A DNA stretch of 64,000 nt from an uncultured Bacilli bacterium (GTDB lineage Bacteria; Bacillota_I; Bacilli_A; RF39; UBA660), in the NCBI GenBank assembly GCA_910580185.1, contig CAJTWC010000005.1:1-64000 (forward strand), read 5' to 3'. The notes below the pieces were generated by a model, which saw only the letters and a list, made by a program, of their open reading frames with translations, was not told the origin of the DNA and ran no database searches. Positions 45,049 to 54,551 of the stretch are shown here, piece by piece. Each line of letters starts with the position of its first letter. Within the stretch, counting starts at the first letter, position 1. The position numbers and the translations under genes are program-made.

Positions 45049-45978
45049 ATGTTTAAATATAGTTTAGATAATAAAAGATATCATACTCTTAATTATCATT
45101 TAACGAATAAATTTGGTACAAGAGCATTTAAAGTTAGTTTAAATGGTAATTTTTCTTGTCCTAACTTCAAAAATAATAAGGGTTGTATTTTTTGTTCCGC
45201 TTTAGGTAGTGGAGATTTTGCTGGTAACAAAAATGATAATCTATTAAAACAATTTAACGATGTTAAAACTATGTTAAACAATAAATGGCCTGATACTAAA
45301 TACATAGCATACTTTCAAGCTAATACAAATACTTATGCACCTGTAAACGTTTTAAAAGAAAAATTTGAAAAAGCACTTACCTTTCCTAACGTTGTAGGAT
45401 TAAACATAGGAACAAGACCAGATGCAATATCAGATGAATGTTTAAAGTATTTAAATGATTTAAATAAAAGAACTTACCTAACAATCGAATTAGGATTACA
45501 AAGCATGCATAATGAAACACTCAAATTAATTAATCGTGGACACGATTTAAAGTGTTTTGATGAGTGCGTTAAAAAATTAAGAGAAAATAACATAAACGTT
45601 GTAGTTCATATAATAAATGGACTACCTTTTGAAACAAAAAAAATGATGATTGATACCGTAAAGCATTTAAACTCTCTTAATATTCAAGGAATTAAAATAC
45701 ATATGCTTCATATCCTTAAAAATACTGAATTAGAAAACTTCTATAAAAAAACTAATTTTCATGTTTTAACAAAAGAAGAATATGTGGATATAGTATGTGA
45801 TCAAATAGAAGAACTTGATGAAAAAATAGTTATTCATAGATTAACTGGAGATGGAAAAAAAGAAGATTTAATAGAGCCTATGTGGACACTAAAAAAAGTA
45901 TCAGTACTTAATGATATTGATAAAGAACTAAGCAAAAGAAATACATATCAAGGTTATAAATATCAAAAGAAGCAATAA
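45049..45978 (+). CDS. ytqA: radical SAM protein, YtqA/YhcC family
   Basis: Iron-sulfur motif CPNFKNNKGCIFC (C-x8-C-x2-C), the unusual spacing of the TIGR01212 group, and the substrate loop ELGLQSMHNETLKLINRGH. About 309 aa. Function in the cell is not firmly known. GGTGATAGAA precedes the chosen ATG. Divergent from dnaB; shared intergenic region under 120 bases. Confidence 0.9.
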   Translation: MFKYSLDNKRYHTLNYHLTNKFGTRAFKVSLNGNFSCPNFKNNKGCIFCSALGSGDFAGNKNDNLLKQFNDVKTMLNNKWPDTKYIAYFQANTNTYAPVNVLKEKFEKALTFPNVVGLNIGTRPDAISDECLKYLNDLNKRTYLTIELGLQSMHNETLKLINRGHDLKCFDECVKKLRENNINVVVHIINGLPFETKKMMIDTVKHLNSLNIQGIKIHMLHILKNTELENFYKKTNFHVLTKEEYVDIVCDQIEELDEKIVIHRLTGDGKKEDLIEPMWTLKKVSVLNDIDKELSKRNTYQGYKYQKKQ

Positions 45979-45990
45979 TTTGCTTCTTTT
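45965..45990. terminator. bidirectional terminator
   Basis: AAAAGAAGCAA / TTGCTTCTTTT, 11-bp stem between convergent genes. Confidence 0.8.
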
Positions 45991-46399
45991 ATTTCATTTT
46001 ATAATATATGTTATTTTTATTTAAAAAACTGGATATATTATCAGTATATGATATCAATGTCATATGAGTTATGGTAATTCCATTTGATATATATGTTACA
46101 TTAAAATAATTATCTTCTTCATCATAAATATCTTTTATGCATTTTCCTATATTATTGCAAGATAATTTATATTCACTATTATTTTTTAATTTTATATTTG
46201 TTATAAGATATTCATCACTATACTTATTAAATAATTTATCTAATTTATTACTACTAATTCCATCTTCAAAAGTTATATCAACCATGGATACTCCATAATT
46301 ATTTACATCGTCATAAGAGATAACTGGCTTACTTCTATTAGATATAATCAAAAATATATAAATTATAAATAAAAATAATAAAAAAAGATATTTTTTCAT
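45989..46399 (-). CDS. small secreted or anchored protein
   Basis: 136 aa: signal or anchor helix (KKYLFLLFLFIIYIFLIISN) then an acidic, mostly beta domain with two Cys (LSCNNIGKC) that may pair. Unknown function. Stop overlaps the shared terminator. Confidence 0.6.
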   Translation of the reverse strand: MKKYLFLLFLFIIYIFLIISNRSKPVISYDDVNNYGVSMVDITFEDGISSNKLDKLFNKYSDEYLITNIKLKNNSEYKLSCNNIGKCIKDIYDEEDNYFNVTYISNGITITHMTLISYTDNISSFLNKNNIYYKMK

Positions 46400-46445
46400 A
46401 AAACCACCATTACTATTATGAAATAAATATCTTTTTTAATACGTT

Positions 46446-47477
46446 TTAAATATGCATTTGAGCATTTACTTTTGGAAGTGCAATTAATTCTAACTTATCT
46501 CCACTAACAGCTACTCCTCTTTTTTTCTTTAGATCATCAAGTCTTTCTTTTATGTCATCTACTGATGTTGCTCTCATTTCTTCAGCTTTTTCATGTTCTT
46601 TAATAGAAAGATCTTCCAATCTATCCGAAAAGCTTTCTGCGACATCTCCTGCAAAATCAATTACCGATGCAAAAGCATTTTTTATTTTAGCATTACGAGC
46701 TGCCCTTTTTTCTTTACGTCTTTCAGAAATCTTACTAATGGTTTTCTTAATACCTGCGCTAGTATCCTCTATCCATTTACGAGCTTTCTTTATTCTTGAT
46801 ACTCCTTTATTTATAGCTTCTATAACAAGATTTGTACAGCTTAAAGTTATGTTAAATATTTCGCCATGTTTAATATATACAACATTTTGTTTTTCACCTT
46901 TTGAGTTTTTTAAATTTTCTGGCTCTACTTTATAATTTTTATTTGCTAACCATTCTAAATATTTATTAACAATATTTCTTAAAATCTTAAACTTATCCTT
47001 TGGAATTGAAACAAGAGGCGTCGTTTTTATCTGCCCAACAGAAGGATCTACGACAAAGTTTATTACTATCTTTTTATCTTCTGTGCTTAATCCAAGATTA
47101 TTAGTTTTCTTCATAATCTTTTCTTCGGGTATATTTATACTTCTTTTTGGATTAGCATTTTTATAATCTTTTATTGTGCCTTTTAAATTTTGCTTGGTAC
47201 GAGCATCTATTTGCTTTCCTATTTGCTCTTTTTCAGCTCCATCGGCTTGTACATATTTTTTTTCTAATATTTTGTCTTCACATGTCTTAACTATTTTACC
47301 ATTTATATCCTTTTCAGGATTATCTTTTAGGTAATCATGATAAGCTGTAAAAAAAGTAATATCGGCTTTGTTACCAAGCCAGTCATCTAATATTGTAGAA
47401 CTAAATTTATCATTTATTTCATCAGCGGTTAAATTTTTTAACTCTTCTATAATTTTTTTATATTTTTCAGTATTCAT
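46446..47477 (-). CDS. hypothetical basic protein
   Basis: 343 aa, no membrane segment. A Lys/Arg-rich C-terminal coiled coil (KISERRKEKRAARNAKIK) follows a beta-rich middle (NFVVDPSVGQIKTTPLVSIP). TAGGAG precedes the start; it ends an operon-like run with the DUF1292 gene. No family recognised. Confidence 0.6.
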   Translation of the reverse strand: MNTEKYKKIIEELKNLTADEINDKFSSTILDDWLGNKADITFFTAYHDYLKDNPEKDINGKIVKTCEDKILEKKYVQADGAEKEQIGKQIDARTKQNLKGTIKDYKNANPKRSINIPEEKIMKKTNNLGLSTEDKKIVINFVVDPSVGQIKTTPLVSIPKDKFKILRNIVNKYLEWLANKNYKVEPENLKNSKGEKQNVVYIKHGEIFNITLSCTNLVIEAINKGVSRIKKARKWIEDTSAGIKKTISKISERRKEKRAARNAKIKNAFASVIDFAGDVAESFSDRLEDLSIKEHEKAEEMRATSVDDIKERLDDLKKKRGVAVSGDKLELIALPKVNAQMHI

Positions 47478-47488
47478 AGTTTATTCTC

Positions 47489-47743
47489 CTATTCTTCTGA
47501 TAATTCTTGAATAGCCTTTTGAATCATTTTCCAATCTTCTTCATTAGTAATTGAATCAAGAACATAGCTATCTTCTTGTTCTACTATTACTGAAGCATAT
47601 ATATCAACATTATCTGCTTTATCATCAAATGTATATATCAAAAATGATTTTGAATCATCTGGAGTTTTTAAAATCGTAATAACTTTAATTTCCATTTCCT
47701 TACCGTCTTGATTAGCTATCTTAAGAGTTTCTAATTCTTTCAT
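47489..47743 (-). CDS. DUF1292 family protein
   Basis: 84 aa; YTFDDKADNVDIYASVIVEQED and EEDWKMIQKAIQEL match the widespread DUF1292 (YrzB) pattern. Cytoplasmic, function unknown. GGAGGAG precedes the chosen ATG. Confidence 0.85.
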   Translation of the reverse strand: MKELETLKIANQDGKEMEIKVITILKTPDDSKSFLIYTFDDKADNVDIYASVIVEQEDSYVLDSITNEEDWKMIQKAIQELSEE

Positions 47744-47860
47744 ATGCACTCCTCCTTATTCTATAAGTATAATTATAATGTATTTTATCGTTTTTTGCAA
47801 GGTATTACAAAGAATAATAAAAACTACTTTTATAAATAAGTTTCTATGATTTCACATATA

Positions 47861-48274
47861 TTAATATTTTTTTAAAATATTATCTAAATTATTTATTATT
47901 TCTGATATATCTTTATAAGGAATCAACCCTATTCTTTTATTCCCCCTTATCATGGTTGATACCTTAGGTGTATAAGTTTCATCATATATCGCTATTATTC
48001 TTTTTCCTAGTTTATCTGCAAATCCAAGTTCATAACCAACGCCAAGGGATGGAATTGATACCTCTGCAAAAATTATATCTGCTATTTTCATTTTAGATTC
48101 TAAATCTTTATAAATGTCTTCATCATTTTGAAAAGCTTCTTTAGCAATAGTGTTTTCATCTGCTATCTGATCATCTAAAATTTCACCATAGCTTTTTAAA
48201 GCTTCAATTAACTTTTTATAAGTATCTATCTTCTGCGTTCCACCATATATTGAACCTGACATATATATTTTCAT
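47861..48274 (-). CDS. nucleotide N-glycosidase, DNPH1/RCL-like (nucleoside 2-deoxyribosyltransferase fold)
   Basis: 137 aa. IYMSGSIYGG starts the fold; AEVSIPSLGVGYELGFA holds the catalytic Glu and matches the VAEVTQPSLGVGYELG of DNPH1, and STMIRG is also shared. DNPH1 cleaves 5-hydroxymethyl-dUMP and other deoxynucleotide monophosphates to base and deoxyribose phosphate, cleaning the pool. AGAGGTG precedes the start. Substrate here is inference. Confidence 0.8.
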   Translation of the reverse strand: MKIYMSGSIYGGTQKIDTYKKLIEALKSYGEILDDQIADENTIAKEAFQNDEDIYKDLESKMKIADIIFAEVSIPSLGVGYELGFADKLGKRIIAIYDETYTPKVSTMIRGNKRIGLIPYKDISEIINNLDNILKKY

Positions 48275-48284
48275 TTTTTCACCT

Positions 48285-49169
48285 CTAATCTATGTTTATT
48301 AACGAATACGCTCTAGAACCAAAACCTAATTCTTCTGCTCTTTCTATCGTATGAATACCATTTCTAGATTCTATTCGCTCTATCAAATGGTCACGACCTT
48401 TATCATTAGAATTATAAACTAAGTCAATTGAGGCTTGGTCTATTGCAATTGGGTCTATACTTGCTAAAACACCAATATCACTCATGCAAGGATCCTCAGC
48501 ATCAGCACAACAATCACAGTCAACCGATAAATTACACATTATGTTTATGTAACAAATATTATCTTTAAAATATTGTACTACTGATGCAGCTGCATCAGCC
48601 ATACTTTCTAAAAGCTTATCTTGCTCTGGTAAATTATCCCATAGCTTGGTTTGGTCAGTTAATAATCCTGCACTATGAATATAGGACTTACCCGCACTTG
48701 ATGCAACGCCAATTGATAATTGTTTTAAAGCTCCACCATAACCACCCATTGGGTGTCCCTTAAAATGTGATAACACTAACATCGAATCATAATTATCAAT
48801 GTTTTTACCAACAAAGTTTTTCTTTATAACCTTACCATTTGGAATATTAAGCACTTTATCTGGTCCTTCAGCGTCCATTATATCAACGTCAAAATACTTA
48901 GACCAACCATGTTTTTCAATTAATTCCTTATGTTTTTCTGTTTCGTTTCTAGCACCCTCATAAGCCGTGTTACACTCAACTACCGTTCCACCAACATAAT
49001 CGATTATTTGCTTAACAAACTCTGGTTTAACATAGTTTTGATTACCTTCTTCTCCAGAGTGAAGTTTAACTGCTACTTTCCCCTTTAACTTAAATCCTAA
49101 AGCTTTATAAATTTTAACTAAGCTTTCTGGCGTGATTTCCTTTGTAAAATAAACCTTTGATTTTTCCAT
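48285..49169 (-). CDS. DUF362 family protein
   Basis: DUF362 core: VAVKLHSGEEGNQNYVKPEFV, SHFKGHPMGGYGGALKQLSIG, and a Cys cluster CDCCADAEDPC that may hold an iron-sulfur centre. Often annotated as ferredoxin-like; redox role not established. AGGAG precedes the ATG, with csaA just upstream. Confidence 0.85.
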   Translation of the reverse strand: MEKSKVYFTKEITPESLVKIYKALGFKLKGKVAVKLHSGEEGNQNYVKPEFVKQIIDYVGGTVVECNTAYEGARNETEKHKELIEKHGWSKYFDVDIMDAEGPDKVLNIPNGKVIKKNFVGKNIDNYDSMLVLSHFKGHPMGGYGGALKQLSIGVASSAGKSYIHSAGLLTDQTKLWDNLPEQDKLLESMADAAASVVQYFKDNICYINIMCNLSVDCDCCADAEDPCMSDIGVLASIDPIAIDQASIDLVYNSNDKGRDHLIERIESRNGIHTIERAEELGFGSRAYSLINID

Positions 49170-49187
49170 ATAATTTTCTCCTGTCAA

Positions 49188-49529
49188 TTAATATATTCTT
49201 TTTCCGTTTAAAACTCTTTTATCTAAAGTAAGAAGACTTACGCCATTATCAGTATCAGCACCTAAAACTCTTACCTCACTTTTTACCTCAGATATTCTAA
49301 TTGGACTAAAGTTAATAACGCATACAACCTGTTTTCCAATTAATTCTTCTGGTTTATAAAGAGTAGTTATTTGTGCAGATGATAATTTAACACCTATTTC
49401 ATCTCCAAAATCTATTTTTAATTTATAAGCAGGATGTCTTGCTCTTTTATTTACGCTTGCATCTATTATGGTTCCAACCCTGATATCTACTTTTTCAAAA
49501 TCATCTAAACTTATTATTTTAGTATCCAT
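49188..49529 (-). CDS. csaA: CsaA-type tRNA-binding domain protein
   Basis: 113 aa OB-fold of the tRNA_bind family: FEKVDIRVGTIIDASVNKRARHPAYKL and VVCVINFSPIRI match CsaA, a chaperone that can interact with export factors. The upstream frame is not used: AGGTGATTTTA precedes this ATG. Confidence 0.88.
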   Translation of the reverse strand: MDTKIISLDDFEKVDIRVGTIIDASVNKRARHPAYKLKIDFGDEIGVKLSSAQITTLYKPEELIGKQVVCVINFSPIRISEVKSEVRVLGADTDNGVSLLTLDKRVLNGKRIY

Positions 49530-49584
49530 TAAAATCACCTTTATTATCTTTACGTTATTATTATACATCTTTAAAGTAGATTTT

Positions 49585-49615
49585 AAAAGACATGGTATTT
49601 GTTTTACCACGCCTT
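49585..49615 (-). terminator. weak terminator after the thioredoxin-like gene
   Basis: GTGGTA / TACCAT stem followed by TTTTAAAA on the minus strand. Confidence 0.4.
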
Positions 49616-49621
49616 TATTTA

Positions 49622-50242
49622 TTACTTATTACAATCAGTACAAATGTTACTAGCTTCTTTAACCTTTGTCATATATTTAGTTAACTTCTCTTTTAAATCC
49701 TTTACTTCGTCTTTAGTCCAATACTCTTTAGGATCCCTCAAACCATGTGTATCTTTTGAAGTCTCATAATCATTCCCAATTATTTCACCGCTTATATGGA
49801 ATGATACGTTAGGTACAAATATCCATTCTTCTCCTTCATCAGTATATTGTAAGTTTCCATGAAGTAAATCCCTTAGTTCATAATACTTATCCATACTTTC
49901 TTCTTTAACTTTTTTAGTATTGCAATAATATATCTTTTCAATACCTACATCATTTGCAACTTCGTTTAAGTACTTAACGTAAGCCATGCACCATGGACAT
50001 TCTGGATAACCTAAATAAACAACACCAGTTCCGTTTTTCATTATTTTAATTATTTCATCTGCACTTTTATAAACGAATGGGTTATCTTCTGATACCGTTT
50101 CATACTCCTTAGCAAACTTTTTAGCATCAGGATTAACCTTTACTTCTTCTTTTTTATTTCCGTTTAGAAATAAAAATATTCCTGCTACCACGATTACTAA
50201 AATAACAGCAGCAATTACAATTATGTTTTTTTTGTTTTTCAT
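49622..50242 (-). CDS. membrane-anchored thioredoxin-fold protein
   Basis: N-terminal anchor helix (NIIVIAAVILVIVVAGIFLFL), then a thioredoxin-like domain with CPWC in YLGYPECPWCMAYVKYL, and a second pair CTDC near the C-terminus. Probably an extracytoplasmic thiol-disulfide protein. Similar proteins are annotated as bacteriocin-transport accessory-like. GGGAGG precedes the start. Confidence 0.75.
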   Translation of the reverse strand: MKNKKNIIVIAAVILVIVVAGIFLFLNGNKKEEVKVNPDAKKFAKEYETVSEDNPFVYKSADEIIKIMKNGTGVVYLGYPECPWCMAYVKYLNEVANDVGIEKIYYCNTKKVKEESMDKYYELRDLLHGNLQYTDEGEEWIFVPNVSFHISGEIIGNDYETSKDTHGLRDPKEYWTKDEVKDLKEKLTKYMTKVKEASNICTDCNK

Positions 50243-50314
50243 CTTTTTACCTCCCAGCTACTTTAATATTAGCAATATTTTACATTTTTTTCAATAAAGA
50301 AAAGGTTGAAAAAA

Positions 50315-50333
50315 GCTCAACTTAAAGTTGAGC
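50315..50333 (-). terminator. terminator
   Basis: GCTCAACTT / AAGTTGAGC, 9-bp stem, T-run on the minus strand. Confidence 0.75.
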
Positions 50334-50336
50334 CCT

Positions 50337-51041
50337 TTATTTATCACAATTATCTTCTAGTGAAAGTGGTATCTTATATGAGGTAATATCATCATTTTCA
50401 CTCGTTAAATCAATTTCTAGGTGAAGGCTATTTTCTTTATAAACCTTACAAGTCTTAGCATAATTACTTACGTTAAAATGGACTTTATTTAAAAATTCAT
50501 CTAAAGTTAGTCTCTTTTTTTCTTCATAATTATATTTACTGATTTCTTTTTTTGTTTTACCACTTGTTTCATAAAGCGTGCACTCTATTTTTTTATACTT
50601 TGTTAAATCTTCTTTTCCACAGTAAGAAATATTCGATATATGAATGGATGTTTTATTATCGTTATAAGCGATTGTTCCATAAAGCTTAAAGTTATCACAA
50701 ACGGGTGCAAGTGTCTTAAGTTCAAAGTCGTTATCTTTTTTATTTACAATCATCAAAACAAATAAAGATATAACAAGCACAACAATTACTAAAATGGTAA
50801 TTAACTTCTTATCCTTACTAAACTTAGAAGTATCTTTTTTGGCGTTTAAAAGTTCATCTAAGTTCATGTTATACTCTTCGCACATCATTTTTAATATGGT
50901 TATATCTGGTATGTTTTTTCCAGTTTCCCACTTACTTACTGCTTGATATGTTACGCCGTATTTTTCTGCAAACTGTTTTTGACTTAAGTTTTCTTTTTTT
51001 CTTATTTCTTTTATAAATTTACCTATTTTTTCTTGATTCAT
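50337..51041 (-). CDS. membrane-tethered Xre-family regulator
   Basis: Xre HTH at residues 1-65 (LSQKQFAEKYGVTYQAVSKWETGKNIPDI), one membrane helix (LITILVIVVLVISLFVLMIV) and an ~130-residue outer domain with Cys residues. This HTH-TM-sensor layout suggests a one-component regulator that senses the envelope. GTGAGG precedes the start. Confidence 0.8.
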   Translation of the reverse strand: MNQEKIGKFIKEIRKKENLSQKQFAEKYGVTYQAVSKWETGKNIPDITILKMMCEEYNMNLDELLNAKKDTSKFSKDKKLITILVIVVLVISLFVLMIVNKKDNDFELKTLAPVCDNFKLYGTIAYNDNKTSIHISNISYCGKEDLTKYKKIECTLYETSGKTKKEISKYNYEEKKRLTLDEFLNKVHFNVSNYAKTCKVYKENSLHLEIDLTSENDDITSYKIPLSLEDNCDK

Positions 51042-51062
51042 AATTATTACCTCACACTAAAA

Positions 51063-51818
51063 TTAATCATCTAATCTTGGAGTTAGTATCTCATAACCAT
51101 CCTTCGTTACCAAAACGGTGTGTTCAAAGTGAGCGGAAGGCTTACCATCTAAAGTTTTAACCGTCCAATCATCATCAAGAATATATATATCATCACCACC
51201 ATAATTAAGCATTGGTTCAATACATATTACCATTCCCTCTTTTAGTCTTGGCCCAACTCCCTTAGGTCCATAATTTGGAATGTCAGGATCTTCATGCATA
51301 TCTGTTCCTATACCATGACCACATAGTTCTTTTACAATTCCTAAATTATGACCTCTAGCATAAGTTTCAACGGCGTTTGATATATCTCCTATTCTATTAC
51401 CTGGTTTTACCATTTTAATTCCTTCGTATAAAGCTTTTTCGGTATGTTCCATTAAGTATTTTTTATCTTCCGTAACCTCGCCAACCGTATAAGTCCACGC
51501 TGCATCTCCTTGGTATCCTTTATATCCTATTACAACGTCTATCGTAATTATATCGCCATCTTTTAGCTTTGTATTGTTAGGTATACCATGCACAACGGTA
51601 TCATTAACACTAGTGCATAAAGTATTAGGATACCCTTCATATCCAAGACAACTAGGAACAGCACCATTTTTTATAATAAAATCATGACATAGTTTATCAA
51701 GTTCATTGGTAGTAACACCTGCTTTAATATATGGTTTAATAAACTTATGCATCTTAGAAACAAGCATTCCAGCATGTTTCATTAATTCTATTTCTCTTTC
51801 GTTTTTTATAGTTATCAT
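51063..51818 (-). CDS. map: type I methionine aminopeptidase
   Basis: Removes the initiator Met. Metal ligands Asp in TIDVVIGYKGYQGDAAWTY, His in CGHGIGTDMHEDPDIPNYG, Glu in CIEPML and HFEHTVLV are in place. 251 aa, type Ia. AGGAAGG ribosome site. Confidence 0.96.
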   Translation of the reverse strand: MITIKNEREIELMKHAGMLVSKMHKFIKPYIKAGVTTNELDKLCHDFIIKNGAVPSCLGYEGYPNTLCTSVNDTVVHGIPNNTKLKDGDIITIDVVIGYKGYQGDAAWTYTVGEVTEDKKYLMEHTEKALYEGIKMVKPGNRIGDISNAVETYARGHNLGIVKELCGHGIGTDMHEDPDIPNYGPKGVGPRLKEGMVICIEPMLNYGGDDIYILDDDWTVKTLDGKPSAHFEHTVLVTKDGYEILTPRLDD

Positions 51819-51913
51819 ATTCTTTTCCTTCCTAACACATTATACAACAATTATATCTTATTTTACAAACTAATTTAATGTTGTTATAATATAGTCTAAA
51901 AAGGAGAACCATT

Positions 51914-52906
51914 ATGTTTGGCAAGTTAAGTAAAGAAATTATAATACATAAAAATAATGATTTTTTAAAAATAGAAATTCCAAAAGGATATAGTTTTGGA
52001 AAATTTAGCAACGCATTAAAAAATCTAAACATAGATGATGAACTTAAAAGAAAAATAATTGGATTAGTTTTTAAATATGATTTTAATATAGTAAATGAGA
52101 ATAAAAAAATTCCTGCTTTGGAAATATATTTTATAAATAATAATAATACATCATATGAAATAATTAAAGAAAATAATGATAATTTATTAATAAGCAAAAT
52201 TATAATGAGTGATCAAATATATGAAACATCAATAGAAATTAAAAATAATAATTACTTAATAAGTAACTTAATACACGAACTTAATGGTTCTACTAAAACT
52301 ATTAAAACGTATTCTTCCGTAGATAATGAGACTACTGGTAAAATGAGAAAAGAAGATGCTTTTTGTATAGCTAAAAATTTTCTTGATGATTTATTTATCA
52401 ATAATATAATTAACGTAAATAATTTATATAAAAATCTAAACATAGTAACAGAAGATAAATATAACCCTGTAATTAGTGATGATGTTATTAGTCTATGTTC
52501 AATAACCAAAATTAAAAACATAAATGATAGAAAGTTTTGTAATTTTAATATTATATTAAACGCAACTTACGAAGTTATTGGGGATATTAGTTTCAATTAT
52601 AATGAAAGTGGTCCATCAGAACTTGGAAACGTTATGTATAATATTAAAGAAAACTACAGAAATAATCGCTATTGCACTAAAGCTTTAGCATTACTTAAAA
52701 AGCTTTTAAAAGATAATAATTTTGATGGTGATAAAAATTTGTATATAGCCGCTATTAACGAGTATTCTGTTAGGGTTGCTAAAGCAAATGGCGGAGTTGA
52801 AATACCATATAAATATACTGATGAAAACTGTGGAGATGATTTATTTGATGAAGGTACTATAAAAGAAGAACAAGAAGTTCCAACAATGTTTAAGATTAAT
52901 ATTTAA
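51914..52906 (+). CDS. protein with C-terminal GNAT acetyltransferase-like domain
   Basis: 330 aa. The first ~190 residues (KIEIPKGYSFGKFSNAL...) match no family I know. The C-part (residues ~200-300) has a GNAT-like order: GDISFNYN, then ELGNVMYNIKENYRNNRYCTKAL (acetyl-CoA loop), then LYIAAINEYSVRVAKANGG. Substrate unknown. AAAAAGGAG precedes the start. Confidence 0.65.
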   Translation: MFGKLSKEIIIHKNNDFLKIEIPKGYSFGKFSNALKNLNIDDELKRKIIGLVFKYDFNIVNENKKIPALEIYFINNNNTSYEIIKENNDNLLISKIIMSDQIYETSIEIKNNNYLISNLIHELNGSTKTIKTYSSVDNETTGKMRKEDAFCIAKNFLDDLFINNIINVNNLYKNLNIVTEDKYNPVISDDVISLCSITKIKNINDRKFCNFNIILNATYEVIGDISFNYNESGPSELGNVMYNIKENYRNNRYCTKALALLKKLLKDNNFDGDKNLYIAAINEYSVRVAKANGGVEIPYKYTDENCGDDLFDEGTIKEEQEVPTMFKINI

Positions 52907-52938
52907 AAAGGCTAGAAAAATTAATTTCTAACCTTTTT
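52905..52938. terminator. terminator between convergent genes
   Basis: AAAAAGG..AGAAA / TTTCT..CCTTTTT with two small bulges. Confidence 0.65.
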
Positions 52939-52946
52939 ATTTATAA

Positions 52947-53834
52947 CTAATTATCTACTTCAATATCCCCGCAGTTATTTTTTATCTTTAATGTAACATT
53001 ACTCATGCGGCTATTATGCTTAACATCTACTTCACCTAAATCAGTTTTGGCATCAATATAAATATCATTTGTATTACCTATTTCTATATCACCAAAATCA
53101 TCCTTGATATAGGAATTTTTATTTATGTTAACGTTTTTTATTTCTATATCACCACAATCAGCTTCTATGTTCATATAGCTAAGGACATTTAATACTTCGA
53201 TATCTCCATAACTATTTTTTACCGTTATATCACTTACTTTTCCTAGTTCTATATCGCCTGCAGAAGCATTAACGTTTACGTCTTTAGCATTATTTATCTT
53301 TATATCACCATAGTCATTATCTACTTTAGCAGTTAACGCACCTTTTATTAGGACGTCACCACAGTTAGCGCTAACATTTGCATTAGCTTCTAAAAAACTA
53401 TCTATAACAACATCACCATATTTGTTATCTACCACGATATTATTTTTATAGTCCTTTGGTAAGTATACCAAGACTTTAGACTTGGTTACGTTAAAACAAA
53501 AGCCAAAACATTTTTTTTGTTTAGCATCAATTTCTAAACTTCTGCCACTTACATTTACCTTAGATTTATCTTCGTCTCCATAAACTAAAACTTTAATATT
53601 ATTATCACTAGATTCTTTTACGTAAACATCTGCTGCGTCCGTATTTATTTTTATTTTCTCAAAATTAATTTCATAGGTTTCATTTATTACCAAGTTATTA
53701 CTTTGTTTACTGCCCACAAACATTTTTGTAAAAACATGTTTACCGTTTATTACCCTTACCATGAAACAAATAAGCATAACGCATATGATAACAAGAAATA
53801 TTATTAAAGAAATTATAAGACCCTTATTTTTCAT
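52947..53834 (-). CDS. DUF4097 beta-helix membrane protein
   Basis: One N-terminal membrane helix, then a repetitive beta-solenoid with YGDIEV, CGDIEI, FGDIEI and GDIEL at regular spacing, the DUF4097 (adhesin/LiaG-like) pattern. Often coupled with envelope-stress regulators; here it follows an Xre-TM gene with an 11-base overlap, implying a regulator and target or sensor pair. Confidence 0.8.
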   Translation of the reverse strand: MKNKGLIISLIIFLVIICVMLICFMVRVINGKHVFTKMFVGSKQSNNLVINETYEINFEKIKINTDAADVYVKESSDNNIKVLVYGDEDKSKVNVSGRSLEIDAKQKKCFGFCFNVTKSKVLVYLPKDYKNNIVVDNKYGDVVIDSFLEANANVSANCGDVLIKGALTAKVDNDYGDIKINNAKDVNVNASAGDIELGKVSDITVKNSYGDIEVLNVLSYMNIEADCGDIEIKNVNINKNSYIKDDFGDIEIGNTNDIYIDAKTDLGEVDVKHNSRMSNVTLKIKNNCGDIEVDN

Positions 53835-54459
53835 TATTATCACCCTTTAACATAAATATTAGTTTTACGATTTCAGATACAAGTGCATAAATAATCCAGA
53901 TAATCCAAGATATATGCCATGCCATCGTAATAAAACTTATAATGAAGTAAATAATAGTAAATAAAATAGATAGGATTTCATTTATGTTCTTTACTAACTT
54001 TTCTTCTTTACTTTCACACTTTACTTCTTTTTTCTTATAAACCATTGATGAGTAAACGATTATAAACGTTGCAATACCACATATTACTAAGAACACTGCA
54101 CTAGAAACAATTGGGTTTAATTCCATTACTGGTATGGTAATCATTATCCATACAACCGAGATAAAATAGATTAATACCCCAAGCGATATGCCTAAAGCAT
54201 GCTTCCTTTTATTAGTTTTATCTGCGTTCTTATCATTACTTATTTCATTTAACGATTCTTTTTTATTTCCCGTTAAAAGTTCATCCGATGAAACATCATA
54301 TAGCTTACATATCGGAACTATTTTATCAAAGTCAGGTGTGCTTTGATTAGTCTCCCATTTTGATATGGTTTGTCTTGTAACGTTTAGTTTATCTGCTACT
54401 TCTTCTTGTGACAAACCTTTTTTCTTTCTTAATTTCAAAAGATTTTCCCCTAAATTCAT
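53824..54459 (-). CDS. Xre-family regulator with four membrane helices
   Basis: HTH in residues 1-60 (LSQEEVADKLNVTRQTISKWETNQSTPDF), then a charged linker and about four membrane helices (ISLGVLIYFISVVWIMITIP ... YALVSEIVKLIFML). Its stop overlaps the DUF4097 start. Probably controls envelope genes. Confidence 0.8.
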   Translation of the reverse strand: MNLGENLLKLRKKKGLSQEEVADKLNVTRQTISKWETNQSTPDFDKIVPICKLYDVSSDELLTGNKKESLNEISNDKNADKTNKRKHALGISLGVLIYFISVVWIMITIPVMELNPIVSSAVFLVICGIATFIIVYSSMVYKKKEVKCESKEEKLVKNINEILSILFTIIYFIISFITMAWHISWIIWIIYALVSEIVKLIFMLKGDNNEK

Positions 54460-54551
54460 TTTCTTTCACCTCATGATTAAATTATATACGTTTTAGAAGT
54501 TGCATTCCACCTATCTTGCTTGGAAATTTGTCAACCAGAGTTAACATTAGT

